From contig CAUJFU010000489.1 of assembly GCA_963169055.1 (NCBI GenBank), forward strand, positions 1 through 39,840: a stretch of DNA of 39,840 bases, read 5' to 3'. The translations under genes and the position numbers were made by a program. This stretch comes from Myxococcota bacterium (GTDB taxonomy: Bacteria; Myxococcota_C; UBA6777). Positions 1 through 9,599 of the stretch are shown piece after piece. The first letter of the stretch is position 1, and every line of letters begins with the position of its first letter. The notes below the pieces were generated by a model. That model ran no database searches and had not been told where the DNA came from. It saw only the letters and a list, made by a program, of their open reading frames with translations.

Positions 1-3
1 GTC

Positions 4-2640
4 TTGTGGTGTGATCGAGAAACAGGAGAGAAACCGTGTACGCAGTCCTTTACAGCGGGCTTGGCGGGGCCGCCTTTTTGCGTGGGGGATTGGATGGTGG
101 TAGGGACGATCGATGGGACGGTTGCGCGGCTGGATCTGCGCAAGAACGGGAGCGTTGCGTGGAAGCAGAAGCATGACCGTGGTTTGCGTTTGGCTCCGAT
201 GGGAGAGACTTCGTTGGCGCAAGTATCCGAACACGGCGAGGGGCTTTTGTTGGCGGGGATCTCGGGGTCGGGTCAATTGTTGCTGTGGGATGCCAAAGAG
301 GGCAATGTGCTCTTGTCGCGTGACATCGGAGCGACCGAGGCGATCGGCGTAGAGGTGTTTGAGAACACAGAGATCTTTGTGATGGATCAGGCGGGAGATG
401 GGGAGAAGTGGTCGAATGAAGGAGACAGCGAGACGTGGAAAGTGAAGCGGCGACAAGGCATCCTTCGCTCGTCTGCGTTGTGTGGTGTGACGCACCATGC
501 GCCCGTGTGGAAGGCGTTTCAGGAGTATGTCTTTGGGACGGCTTATGGGGAGGTGATGCGCCGAAGCGTGTTGGAGGGGGTGGAACGTTGGCGGGTACAG
601 ATGCCCGATCCATTGTTGCGGTTGGAACGGCGAGAAGGGAACCTCGTGGTGTGCGGGCGAGCGGGTTCGGTGGTGTGGCTGGATATCTGGAAAGGCCGCC
701 CCTTGTGTACCTTTCGCTTGTCAAGAACGCCTCAATGGGTGCGTGTCCTTGGAGACGGTGGACTCTTGGTGTCGGATACATCGGGGGGATTGTCATGGTA
801 TCGCGGCGGCTGGTGGAAACGAACGCCACCCGCCACAGCTTCGAATCGGCGCAAAGCGTCCAAACTAGCGCAGCCCAAGTTTCATGACGCACAACCAAGC
901 CTCACCTCGCCCTCTCCAAAAGCACAAACGACCGAACCACCGCATCGCACCGAAGCCAAGACAGGATCACAATGGAAAGGCGCAGAACGCATCTTTTCAA
1001 CCACAGCCACCGCGACAGCGCGTGCGTCCGAAAGCCCCGATTCTTCGACCGTTTCGGAACTCTCGGTCGGGATCGAAGTATTATGCGAGCGGTTGAGCGA
1101 CAGAAAACAGAGCGACGAAGCATCCAGAAGGTTAGTGGAGCTTGGTCCAGCGGTGCTTTCGTCGCTGTGGCCGGAGTTATCGAGTGCAGGGATGTTTGGC
1201 CGTATGGCGATCCAAGACACGATGCACAAGATCGCACAAAAACATCGGTTGGATCTGCTGTTTGCGTGGACAGAGCGTTGCATGGCCGTGTTGTTCCATC
1301 CACCCGCGCTGGTGCCGATGCTGGAGATGCTGTTGTTTTGGCCTGATCCAGACGCACGAGAGATCAAGGATGCGTTGCTGCCCCTGCAAGGGCTTTGTGA
1401 AGCACCAACGGACGAATTGAAAGACACATGGACGCGGGTGCAGCAGCGTTATCCATCTTTGGATTTCGATTTCTTTTCTCCGCCGACTTCCGAACAAGCG
1501 CAAAGAGTCGCTCTGCGCCAAGAGCGTGCCGCCAAAGCATCGAAGGCATCGCCTGCATGGGAAACCGTACACGGCCAAGCCGACGCCCAAGACACAGGAT
1601 TTTTTGCAAAGCGTCTCGGCCCGACAAGCCACGATACACGGGTGGCTTGGTCTGGTATGTGGCGCAAAAAAGTCAAAGCAAAAGAACAAGTCCAATCGCC
1701 CAAAGCCTTGTGTCTAGGGGGCGCGGTGGTGGTATTGAATCCTGATGGAACGGAGATGAAAGCGTGGAACTTTCCAAAGCAAGCCAATCAAGGGATGTTT
1801 CTGCGTTGGGAATGGCCGAGCCGTCGGGCGATCAGCAACTTTGCGCTGTGGGAAGATGCGGTCTTGGTGCGTTATCAAGACGGTACGTTGGAGATCGTTC
1901 GGGGTGAAACAGGAGAGGTGCTTTGGGGAAGCGATATACCGAGAGATATCAACTTGTTGTTGCCTGAGCGGGACAGCCTTTACACGCTGCGGCAGGATCG
2001 CGACCGTTGGCTGTTGCGGGCCGAACGGATGAAGGCGTTGTGGTCGATTGAGAAAGTGTGGGAAGTGACGTTGGGGAAAGAACGCCCAAGTACGTTGATC
2101 TTGTCGAGGTCTGGGGATCTTGTGGTGAATGGAACAGAAGGGATGTTTCGGGTGCATCGTACGGAGGATGGGGCATTTGTGTACGAGAAGAAACACCCTT
2201 CGTTGGGCCGATGCTGGTTGATTGGGGCTGAAGAAGGCGTGTTGTTTGCGAACAAAGCAGGGGATTATGGATGTTTGGACGATCAAGGCGAGGTGCGTTG
2301 GCAAGACCGCTCCGAGTATCGCTTGGGAGGAGCGCCCGTGTACGCAGAGGGCCAGATGTATCTGACCAACGAAGATGGTGACGTGTGTGGCGTGGATGCC
2401 GAGACAGGAAAGACGCGCATCATGACCCACACAAGCTCCCCGTTTGGCGGTGCGGTGATTGCGGGAAATGTGCTGTTTGTATGCGACGAAAGCTCGGCCT
2501 ACGGGATAGATCGACGCAACAACGATCAGCTCTGGCGCAAGCCGATCTCAGGGCCGCTAAGTTGGCGCCCGCCAGTGGTGTGGGATCGCAAGTTGTTGGT
2601 CTTTGATCTCAAGGGAAAGATGCACTTGTTGGGGGCGTGA
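4..2640 (+). CDS. PQQ/WD40-like beta-propeller repeat protein, 5' end probably outside the window
   Basis: Long ORF open at the window edge (first codon is an internal TTG). Repeated W/D/G-rich blades such as VVNGTEGMFRVHRTEDG, VYAEGQMYLTNEDGDVCGVDAETG and LFVCDESSAYGIDRRNNDQLWRKPI resemble BamB/PQQ repeats. Central helical segment. Confidence 0.7.
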   Translation: MWCDRETGEKPCTQSFTAGLAGPPFCVGDWMVVGTIDGTVARLDLRKNGSVAWKQKHDRGLRLAPMGETSLAQVSEHGEGLLLAGISGSGQLLLWDAKEGNVLLSRDIGATEAIGVEVFENTEIFVMDQAGDGEKWSNEGDSETWKVKRRQGILRSSALCGVTHHAPVWKAFQEYVFGTAYGEVMRRSVLEGVERWRVQMPDPLLRLERREGNLVVCGRAGSVVWLDIWKGRPLCTFRLSRTPQWVRVLGDGGLLVSDTSGGLSWYRGGWWKRTPPATASNRRKASKLAQPKFHDAQPSLTSPSPKAQTTEPPHRTEAKTGSQWKGAERIFSTTATATARASESPDSSTVSELSVGIEVLCERLSDRKQSDEASRRLVELGPAVLSSLWPELSSAGMFGRMAIQDTMHKIAQKHRLDLLFAWTERCMAVLFHPPALVPMLEMLLFWPDPDAREIKDALLPLQGLCEAPTDELKDTWTRVQQRYPSLDFDFFSPPTSEQAQRVALRQERAAKASKASPAWETVHGQADAQDTGFFAKRLGPTSHDTRVAWSGMWRKKVKAKEQVQSPKALCLGGAVVVLNPDGTEMKAWNFPKQANQGMFLRWEWPSRRAISNFALWEDAVLVRYQDGTLEIVRGETGEVLWGSDIPRDINLLLPERDSLYTLRQDRDRWLLRAERMKALWSIEKVWEVTLGKERPSTLILSRSGDLVVNGTEGMFRVHRTEDGAFVYEKKHPSLGRCWLIGAEEGVLFANKAGDYGCLDDQGEVRWQDRSEYRLGGAPVYAEGQMYLTNEDGDVCGVDAETGKTRIMTHTSSPFGGAVIAGNVLFVCDESSAYGIDRRNNDQLWRKPISGPLSWRPPVVWDRKLLVFDLKGKMHLLGA

Positions 2641-2659
2641 CGATCGGAGGGATGGGGAT

Positions 2660-4471
2660 TTAGGGTGCGGGGGTGTTCGAAAGCTGTTGAAAAAAGGCGT
2701 GGTATCGGTACTTTTTGGCGAAGGCAAGCAAGGCTTGTCGGAGGGCGTCTCGTTGTGCGGGGGGAGTGGAGTCAAGGATCTGTTTGGAAAGCGCGATAGC
2801 TTGGTCTGTTTGGTCGTTTTGAAGAGAGCGATAGAGTTGGACCATCTGCTGTTTTTTGGAGGGGGACCATTCGTTTGAGACGACCGATAGATCGGAAGGA
2901 AGCTCATTCTTTTTAGGAGAGGATGGTGCGGGTTCCTGAACGACTCGTGGAGCGGGATCTTGCGAGGATTGCGGAGCGGGGAGCGGGGGCTGGCTCACGG
3001 GTTGGGTGGGCTGGTTTGTTTTGGCTTGTTTGTCAAAGGCGACAGAGCGGGGCGAAGTGATCGGTTTTTTGGGGGCAGGAAAGCCCGTGTTAAGGGGAGC
3101 GGGAGGCGAAGGGGGTGCGGGTGGGCTCGCCCGCCCACCGCCAAGATAGAGGCCTTCAGGTTGTGAGCGTGGGGCGCGTTTCTTCGTGGCGTATCGAGCG
3201 GGTCGAGCGAGCCGAGGGCGGCGTTTGCGTGTGTTGCGCACCGTGGCGGTGACTTCGGGCTTGCGTGTATCGGTAAGCGAAGAAGGTTCTTGTTTGGTTG
3301 CTTCGACGTCATCGCGTTGTGAAGGGCTTTTGCGTTCGTTGTCTTTGTGCGCGGATGCGCGGTAGTGTTTGGATTCGTTATTTTTGTGCGCGGATGCGCG
3401 GTAGCGTTTGGGTTGGTTGTTTTTGTGTGTGGGTGCGCGATAGCGTTTGGGCGATCTCTTGTAACGCCCAGCCGATCGGCCTCTGCGCGATCGAGTATTC
3501 GAGCGATCTGCGGGTGGGGGTTCGGGATCAGCCATGCGTGCAGGAGGCGGAGAGCCGGGCGTCGGAGAGGTCCATTCGGGATCTGATTTTTTTTCGAGAT
3601 CCGCGTCTTCTTTTTTTGTTGCTCCATCCGCGTTTGCTCGTGCGATCGGAGCTTGGCTTGGGAGAGCTTTGGCAGGAGAGGCCGCAGGAGGGAGGACGGG
3701 TTGCGGCGTTTGGGTTGAGCCTTTTCGCCCTTCGCGTAGGGAAGAGGATTCCGTATCACCGCTTTTTTCTGCTCGTTTTGGAGAAAACAGATCACGAAAG
3801 AATTGGCCGAAGCTGCGGCGTTTTGCTTTTCGGGGCGGCGTGGGAGGAGAGGCGACGGAGGTTTTTTTTTGCTCTTCGACTGGGGGAGGAGGGGCATAAC
3901 TTGGAACAGTTGAAGTCTCGGAGGATTGAGAGCGCGTAGGTTCAGCAGTATGGGGGGTTTTGGCGGGAAGGGTGTTAAGCGATCCTGAGGGGCTTTGTTT
4001 TTGTTTGGCGGTAGTGTTGGGGGCCTCAGCAGCGGAAGAGGGCGAGGGCATGGGAGAATGGGCCGCACGTTGGCCTGTTTGTGGAGCGGCAGGAGCGATG
4101 TCACGCGCAGACAACGACGGCGCGGAGGTTTCTTGTTGGAGGGTTTTTTGCGAGAGCAAAAAAGTCATGCCGACGACAAGGGTGAGTGTGGCGAAAGTGG
4201 CGAGCGGCTGCCAGTTTTGGAGAAACCCGTGCAACCAAGAGCGTGCGGGAGGGGTGGCGTATTGGGCGGCCTGTTGGCGTGCAGCGCGCAAGATCTGCTG
4301 ATCCAACGAAGCGGGAGGTTCGTGCTGTTGGAGATGGTGTCGGATCTGATCCGAGGTGTGACGCCACGCCCGAAGGGCATGTCGCTCTTCGGGATTCGAC
4401 GTCAGATCTTCGGGTGCTTCGGGGCGATCCAACCATTCGATTAGTTTGTTTTCAAAATCTTGACGATCCAT
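2660..4471 (-). CDS. Putative membrane anti-sigma-factor-like protein with long Pro/Arg-rich C-terminal region
   Basis: Start ATG at 4471 with AAGGATGG upstream. Short N-terminal cytosolic-type domain, single TM segment (LATFATLTLVVGMTFLLS), directly downstream of an ECF sigma gene on the same strand. Confidence 0.65.
   Translation of the reverse strand: MDRQDFENKLIEWLDRPEAPEDLTSNPEERHALRAWRHTSDQIRHHLQQHEPPASLDQQILRAARQQAAQYATPPARSWLHGFLQNWQPLATFATLTLVVGMTFLLSQKTLQQETSAPSLSARDIAPAAPQTGQRAAHSPMPSPSSAAEAPNTTAKQKQSPSGSLNTLPAKTPHTAEPTRSQSSETSTVPSYAPPPPVEEQKKTSVASPPTPPRKAKRRSFGQFFRDLFSPKRAEKSGDTESSSLREGRKGSTQTPQPVLPPAASPAKALPSQAPIARANADGATKKEDADLEKKSDPEWTSPTPGSPPPARMADPEPPPADRSNTRSRRGRSAGRYKRSPKRYRAPTHKNNQPKRYRASAHKNNESKHYRASAHKDNERKSPSQRDDVEATKQEPSSLTDTRKPEVTATVRNTRKRRPRLARPARYATKKRAPRSQPEGLYLGGGRASPPAPPSPPAPLNTGFPAPKKPITSPRSVAFDKQAKTNQPTQPVSQPPLPAPQSSQDPAPRVVQEPAPSSPKKNELPSDLSVVSNEWSPSKKQQMVQLYRSLQNDQTDQAIALSKQILDSTPPAQRDALRQALLAFAKKYRYHAFFQQLSNTPAP
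3327..3443 (-). repeat. 39-bp in-frame tandem repeat (x3) in the anti-sigma-like gene
   Basis: Protein repeat YRAPTHKNNQPKR / YRASAHKNNESKH / YRASAHKDNERKS. DNA anchors at 3361, 3400 and 3439 give an exact 39-bp period. Confidence 0.8.
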
Positions 4472-4593
4472 CCTTGGTTCTTTTCAAACCCCACAGCGGG
4501 GATGTTCGGGTTGATTTGTTGAAGGTGTGTCGGCGCAGAGCAGAGCGCAAGAAGAAAAGTGCAGCGGAGGAAAAGGCGAATAGCAGGGGGGGA

Positions 4594-5241
4594 TCAGCGT
4601 TGAAGATCTTCGAGGGTGACTCCTTTGGATTCGAGGTGGCGTCGCAAGTATTCGAGCGCGTAGCGCATACGGCTTTTGACCGTATTTTCGAGTGTACCGA
4701 CGACGTCAGCGATCTCTTTGTAAGAGAGGTGAGAGACCTCGCGCAACAAAAAGACCTCGCGTTGTTCGGGGGGAAGTCCTTCCAATCCGATCTCAAGGCT
4801 GTGATGTATCTCCCGAAAAAATGTGTTGTCCTCGCTGCGTTCTCTTGCTTCGGCGTCTTCGATGCTTTGTTCGAGGGTCGGTCCTTCGTCTTGTGTGCGG
4901 CTTGGTGCGCTTTGATGGAGCGAGAGCATCACACGATGGCGTTGGCGACGATAGGCATCAATGCAGATGTTGCGTGCGATGGTGTACAACCAAGTCGTAA
5001 ACTTGGCCTGTTTGGTGTAGCTTTGCGCATTTTGGATCACCCGCATAAACACTTCTTGCATCAACTCTTCGGCTAGTTCGACGGAATGAACGGATCGCAA
5101 GATAAAATTGAAGACTGGCTTGCGATGGCGCGCATACAGCCGCTCAAAAGCCTGCGCGTTGCCTTTGGCATAATCGAGCATCAAGTCCTCATCCGTTGCT
5201 TCGGTGGTTTGAAGCGCGAGGGTGAGGGTTCCGACGCTCAT
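4594..5241 (-). CDS. RNA polymerase sigma factor, ECF (sigma-70) family
   Basis: Region 2 (FERLYARHRKPVFNFILR, ELAEELMQEVFMRVIQ, FTTWLYTIARNICIDAYRR) and region 4 (LPPEQREVFLLREVSHLSYKEIADVVGTLENTVKSRMRYALEYLR). Likely start at MSVGTL (5241). Confidence 0.93.
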   Translation of the reverse strand: MSVGTLTLALQTTEATDEDLMLDYAKGNAQAFERLYARHRKPVFNFILRSVHSVELAEELMQEVFMRVIQNAQSYTKQAKFTTWLYTIARNICIDAYRRQRHRVMLSLHQSAPSRTQDEGPTLEQSIEDAEARERSEDNTFFREIHHSLEIGLEGLPPEQREVFLLREVSHLSYKEIADVVGTLENTVKSRMRYALEYLRRHLESKGVTLEDLQR

Positions 5242-5600
5242 GCTGATGAATACGAGAGAGAGCCACAAACGATCTTCTCCTTTCCAAAAAAGGATCGCAC
5301 CACACGGGCGGAGAGGGGGGGAAGCCGGCCTGTGCGGACGAAAGAAGCCTCTGTGCGAGAGGAGATTTTGACTTTACCGCATCGGCAAGCAGAATCAAGG
5401 GGAAAGCGCTGACCTATGGATCGTGCAGATGTGCAGATCCGCCGGAAGGTCGCGCTTGTTGAGGACTCCATTTGCGATCTCTTTGAGAACAGATCGCGCT
5501 ATCCGAGACAGAACCCACAACCCAAGCGGTTGGTTGGTAGGCGATCCCACCGCAAAGTTCCCTCAAGACCGTCTTCTCCGCAGAAAGGATCCCTGAGTCA

Positions 5601-6362
5601 ATGAAGATCGAACAACAAGAGCAAAAACGCATCTTCGCACAGATGTACAACGAGGCCAACCAACTGCAAAACGCCGATCCAGTCGCCGCCTTACAGATAT
5701 TTGAGGAGATGCAATCGCGCTTTCCAAACGCCGATGGCATCGCTCCTTGGATCGCTTATTTGCGAAAACGCATCCAACGCTCCGAAAAATCCCCATCCAC
5801 CGACGCTTTCAGCGCTTCGCCCCAGCCCGAAACGGCACAACGTCCTGCCCCAAACCAAACTCCTCACACGCCGTTGACTCAACCCGTGCAAAGCCCTGTT
5901 CCATCCGCCAAAGTCGAGATCGATCAAGATCAGATCAAACAATGGGTGCGCCAAGCAGGCGATGCCGCGAAAGAAGGCGATCGAGATGCCGCCGCAGCAT
6001 TATTCGATCGAGCCTTAACCATGTTGCGCGATGGCGGTGGGCCCGAAAAAACACGGCTCAAGCTCATGGAAAAACGGCTGTCCATCAAAGTCGATCGAGC
6101 CATGTGCATCGAAGGTGCAAAAATCTCCCAAGAAACAGGCGACGTGGATCTCGCGGGGCGTTTTTTGGAGATCGCCGTTCGACAAAACCCCCATGACTTG
6201 GAGTGTTTGCGCATGGACGTCGATATCGCTCGACTGATCGCCACACCCCACCGCCTCTTGAGCGCGCTGTTAAAGCTTAGCGATGCTTACGAAAAAACGG
6301 GCGATCTGGTCTCTTACGACCGAACACAACGGGAGCTTCGCGCCGTCCGCGATCAGATGTAG
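5601..6362 (+). CDS. Hypothetical protein with TPR-like helical repeats
   Basis: ATG at 5601. Helical A-rich sequence (AKEGDRDAAAALFDRALTML, GDVDLAGRFLEIAVRQNPHDLECLRMDVDIARL). Confidence 0.6.
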   Translation: MKIEQQEQKRIFAQMYNEANQLQNADPVAALQIFEEMQSRFPNADGIAPWIAYLRKRIQRSEKSPSTDAFSASPQPETAQRPAPNQTPHTPLTQPVQSPVPSAKVEIDQDQIKQWVRQAGDAAKEGDRDAAAALFDRALTMLRDGGGPEKTRLKLMEKRLSIKVDRAMCIEGAKISQETGDVDLAGRFLEIAVRQNPHDLECLRMDVDIARLIATPHRLLSALLKLSDAYEKTGDLVSYDRTQRELRAVRDQM

Positions 6363-6465
6363 TCGATCATGCGAAGAAACATCGTGGTGAAACAGACCGT
6401 AGGAAGGGGAAGATTGTGGGATAGGTAGCAGGGAGGAGGGGAACAAGACAACAAGAGATGGACGA

Positions 6466-8427
6466 TTAATCGTTGTTTTGGGGCTCGTTGTTGTCTTGGG
6501 GTTCGCTATTGTTGTCGTCGTCTTGGGGTTCGTCATCGCCCGTTGTGGTGGGGTTTGCAGGAGCCGGAGCATCTTCTTGGGGCGCTGCAGTCGGTTCTTG
6601 CGAAGCAGCGGGTTCGTCTTGAGCAGCGTCGTTGTTTTGTGCGCCGTCATTGTCCGCGAGTTGCGTACCATCGGCAGGAAGCATCTCACCGCCAAGCCAT
6701 TTACCAGCTTTCATAAAGGCCGCAAAGTGGGCTGCTTTGATCTCGACGGTGGTCCAGAAGATCTTGAACATCTTTTTGCCGCGCTTGGCGACCATCTTCT
6801 TGATCTTCTTTTTCTTGAGTTTCATCAAGTTGTATTTGACGCGCTGTTCGGCGGTAAAGATCTTTTGCTTCTTGAGGAAGTACTCGATCTTCGCGGCAAG
6901 CAAAGCGTCTTTCGCTGCGATCACTTTGTCGATTTGTTGTGTCAGTGCGGGGAGTGTGATGTGGATGTCCATCATCAACGCAGCGAGGATCATTTTTTCG
7001 GCTTTGTAGCGTGCTTTCAACGGAAGCAGCGCACGTTTCATGTCGTACTTGAGGACATGAAGTTGTTGTTTTTGTTCTTGCGTTAGCGACTTACGGAACT
7101 TCATTTGCTTTTGGATGCCCGCAAGCATGAAGGCTTTCATGTAAAGCTTGCGCTTGTTGCGCTTGCCATGCTTGCCACGACGGCCCCACTTGCCACGACG
7201 GCCCCATGCTCGGCCTTTGTCGCCACCTTTCCAACCTCGGTCTTTGCCTGCGCCTGCTTGGTCTTTGCCACAGGTACACTTGCCGGGTTCACACTGGCAC
7301 TTACCGGGTTCGCATTTGCAGCCGGGTGTTCCGCAGGTTGCAGCACTACAAGCAGCTTCTTTGGCATGGTCTTTTGCTTTTCCACACTTGCATTCACCGG
7401 GTTTGCACTTGCACTTGCTAGGTTCGCATTTGCAATCAGGCGTTCCACAAGCCGCACAAGCGGTTTTTGCATCGCTGGCTGCCCCGTGGTGATGGTGGCC
7501 TTTTCCGTGGTGATGATGGCCTTTGTCCGCGTGTTTGTGACCTTTGTCGCCCCATGCGCCTTTTTTGTCTTTGCAAGCTTTTTTACCAAAGGCTTTTTTA
7601 CCGAAGGCTTTTTTGCCAGAATGGCCATGACGCTTGTGTTTTTTCAGTTTTTTGAAGGGACAACCGCCGTCTTGAAGGCGAAGTTTACGAGCTTTTTTGT
7701 GCAAACCAAACGCGATCAATTTCGCCATTTTGTTTGCGCGTTTTTGGGCTTTTTTCATCGCCATTTTGCGAGCAAAATACATTTTGGTGAAAGCGCGTTT
7801 GTCTTTTTCAGAGCCGAAGAAAGCGCGTTTTTCGAGGAAGAAGGCAGCCTTGGTCACCATCTTTTCGCGTTTGGCGGCCATCAAGGCTTTGCGTTTTTCA
7901 GCGATCACCTTGGTATCGGGGCTGTCGCTCATCTTGGCTTCGGCGAGTTCTGCTTTGCGCAACTTGACGTAAAGCTTGATGCTTTTCATCTTGAGCTGCT
8001 TGCGAAGCTTAAAGCTCTTGGCTTTGGCCTTCACTTCGGGCGTCAGGCTGGCCATCAGTTTGGCTTTTTTGATGGCAAGGCGTTTGACATGGGCTTTTCG
8101 CGCCGCACGCATCAGCTTGCGCATCTTGCGTTGCTTGTTCCAACCGCGTTTTTTGGCGCGCTTGCCCCAACGACGGCCTTGGTTGCCCCAACGACGGCCT
8201 TGACGGCCCCAGCGCTGGCCTCGATGACCCCAACGATGACCTTGGCGGCCCCAACGGCCTTGGCCCCAACGATCGCGGCCCCAATGACCGGGGTGGTTGG
8301 GCTTGAGGTAGGGACATGCCACAACAGCAGGGCAAAGTCCTTGTTGTGCGTGATGATCCGCTTTTGCACTCTGGGGCAGCAGTGCGAAAGAAAGACCGGC
8401 AACGAGCGTGAGAAGCAGTTTTCTCAT
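6466..8427 (-). CDS. Secreted Arg/Lys-rich protein with two Spy/CpxP-like segments, His-rich stretch and duplicated Cys-rich metallothionein-like module
   Basis: Start ATG at 8427 preceded by AAGGAG. Signal peptide MRKLLLTLVAGLSFALLPQSAKA. Contains GHKHADKGHHHHGKGHHHHG, two CGTPxCKCEPxKCxCxPGxCxCGK modules, and LTQEQKQQLHVLK...FTAEQRVKYNLMK resembling LTxxQ motifs. Confidence 0.8.
   Translation of the reverse strand: MRKLLLTLVAGLSFALLPQSAKADHHAQQGLCPAVVACPYLKPNHPGHWGRDRWGQGRWGRQGHRWGHRGQRWGRQGRRWGNQGRRWGKRAKKRGWNKQRKMRKLMRAARKAHVKRLAIKKAKLMASLTPEVKAKAKSFKLRKQLKMKSIKLYVKLRKAELAEAKMSDSPDTKVIAEKRKALMAAKREKMVTKAAFFLEKRAFFGSEKDKRAFTKMYFARKMAMKKAQKRANKMAKLIAFGLHKKARKLRLQDGGCPFKKLKKHKRHGHSGKKAFGKKAFGKKACKDKKGAWGDKGHKHADKGHHHHGKGHHHHGAASDAKTACAACGTPDCKCEPSKCKCKPGECKCGKAKDHAKEAACSAATCGTPGCKCEPGKCQCEPGKCTCGKDQAGAGKDRGWKGGDKGRAWGRRGKWGRRGKHGKRNKRKLYMKAFMLAGIQKQMKFRKSLTQEQKQQLHVLKYDMKRALLPLKARYKAEKMILAALMMDIHITLPALTQQIDKVIAAKDALLAAKIEYFLKKQKIFTAEQRVKYNLMKLKKKKIKKMVAKRGKKMFKIFWTTVEIKAAHFAAFMKAGKWLGGEMLPADGTQLADNDGAQNNDAAQDEPAASQEPTAAPQEDAPAPANPTTTGDDEPQDDDNNSEPQDNNEPQNND
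7270..7458 (-). repeat. Two tandem copies of an 8-Cys metallothionein-like module
   Basis: ACAACGTPDCKCEPSKCKCKPGECKCGK and ACSAATCGTPGCKCEPGKCQCEPGKCTCGK, separated by about 8 aa. Confidence 0.8.
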
Positions 8428-8811
8428 GGAGACTCCTTGGGTTTCGATGACTATGGGAAACGATGCAACCACGTGCATCAAGGGAAACGAGTTGGAAAAG
8501 AACATCACAACAAAGCTGATTTTTGTTTCGTAGTATCCTCAGTTGAAATCACAAGGCAAGGGGCGAAACAATCCGTCGTCGTTTTTTGTTCCCAGAAGGA
8601 GGGAAGCGAAGAAAGTATTGAAATAAAGCAGCGAGCGCGCTTCAGGCATATCTGGGCGGCATGGACAAGCAGATTCAAAGATCGGTTTACGAACCACAAA
8701 GAAGTTTTTGCGATCCAAGCCCAGATCGGCGAGGATAAGACAACGGTTGCCAAACCAAACAACCGCAAAATGCGGCTTTAGCGAGCAACAAAGAACGAGA
8801 GAGGGAGTGTG

Positions 8812-9573
8812 ATGGCGTTTGAGATCTTGGTCGTTGGTGTGGGGGATGCGTTTAGTGTTCGCCACTTTGGAACTTCTTTTTTGTTGCGGCGTGGAGATTT
8901 TGTGTGCGGCGTGGATTGCCCCGATCTCTATCGTCGGGCGTTGCACACACATCGCTTTCAGCACCAAGGGGATCTTTTGGATGCCCAACACCTCGATGCT
9001 TTGATCTTGACCCACCTACACGGAGATCATGTCAACGGCTTAGAGATGGTGGCTGCTTACTTGCGTTTCGGTTTTCGCAAAAAACTCAAGCTGTACACCT
9101 CCAAAGAAGTGATCCAAGATCTCTGGAATCGCCGATTATCGGTCTCTTTAGGACAGATGTGGGACGGCCAAGGCTATCAAACCCTGTCTGTCGAGGATTA
9201 CTTTGATCTCGAAGAGATCTCTTGGCAGGTTCCCGCACAAATCGGACCCTTTACCGTGACGACACGGCGCACCATCCACCACCTGCCGACGATGGCCCTT
9301 CAAATCAGCGATGGCGAACACACCTTCGGCCATTCGTGCGATACAGCCTATGATCCCGATCTGATCGATTGGTTACAACGCTGCGATCTGTTTTTTCACG
9401 AAGCGAATTTCGGACCCGCCCATACCCCCCTCGAACGCCTTCAAGCCCTCCCGCTCGATGTACGAAAAAAAATGCGCCTCGTCCATTATTCCGATCTGCT
9501 CGACCTCTCGACGCTTCAAGGCATCCAACCCGCATCTGAAGGACAACGCATCGTTGTGGGTTCGGATGAATAA
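8812..9573 (+). CDS. MBL-fold metallo-hydrolase
   Basis: HLHGDH motif (LILTHLHGDHVNGLE), downstream His (TIHHLP) and SCDTAYDP. ATG at 8812. Confidence 0.9.
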   Translation: MAFEILVVGVGDAFSVRHFGTSFLLRRGDFVCGVDCPDLYRRALHTHRFQHQGDLLDAQHLDALILTHLHGDHVNGLEMVAAYLRFGFRKKLKLYTSKEVIQDLWNRRLSVSLGQMWDGQGYQTLSVEDYFDLEEISWQVPAQIGPFTVTTRRTIHHLPTMALQISDGEHTFGHSCDTAYDPDLIDWLQRCDLFFHEANFGPAHTPLERLQALPLDVRKKMRLVHYSDLLDLSTLQGIQPASEGQRIVVGSDE

Positions 9574-9599
9574 AGAACGGACGCTCTCGCGTCGTTTGG

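Noticed and set aside
2995-4104. 369-aa minus-strand ORF overlapping the anti-sigma-like gene
   Set aside because: Alternate frame of a Pro/Lys-rich repetitive gene. The 603-aa frame has the SD, TM segment and coherent repeats.
7105-8781. 558-aa + strand ORF
   Set aside because: Antisense to the secreted Cys/His-rich gene. Low-complexity A/F/L-rich translation caused by Lys-rich codons on the other strand; the minus-strand gene has signal peptide, SD and motifs.
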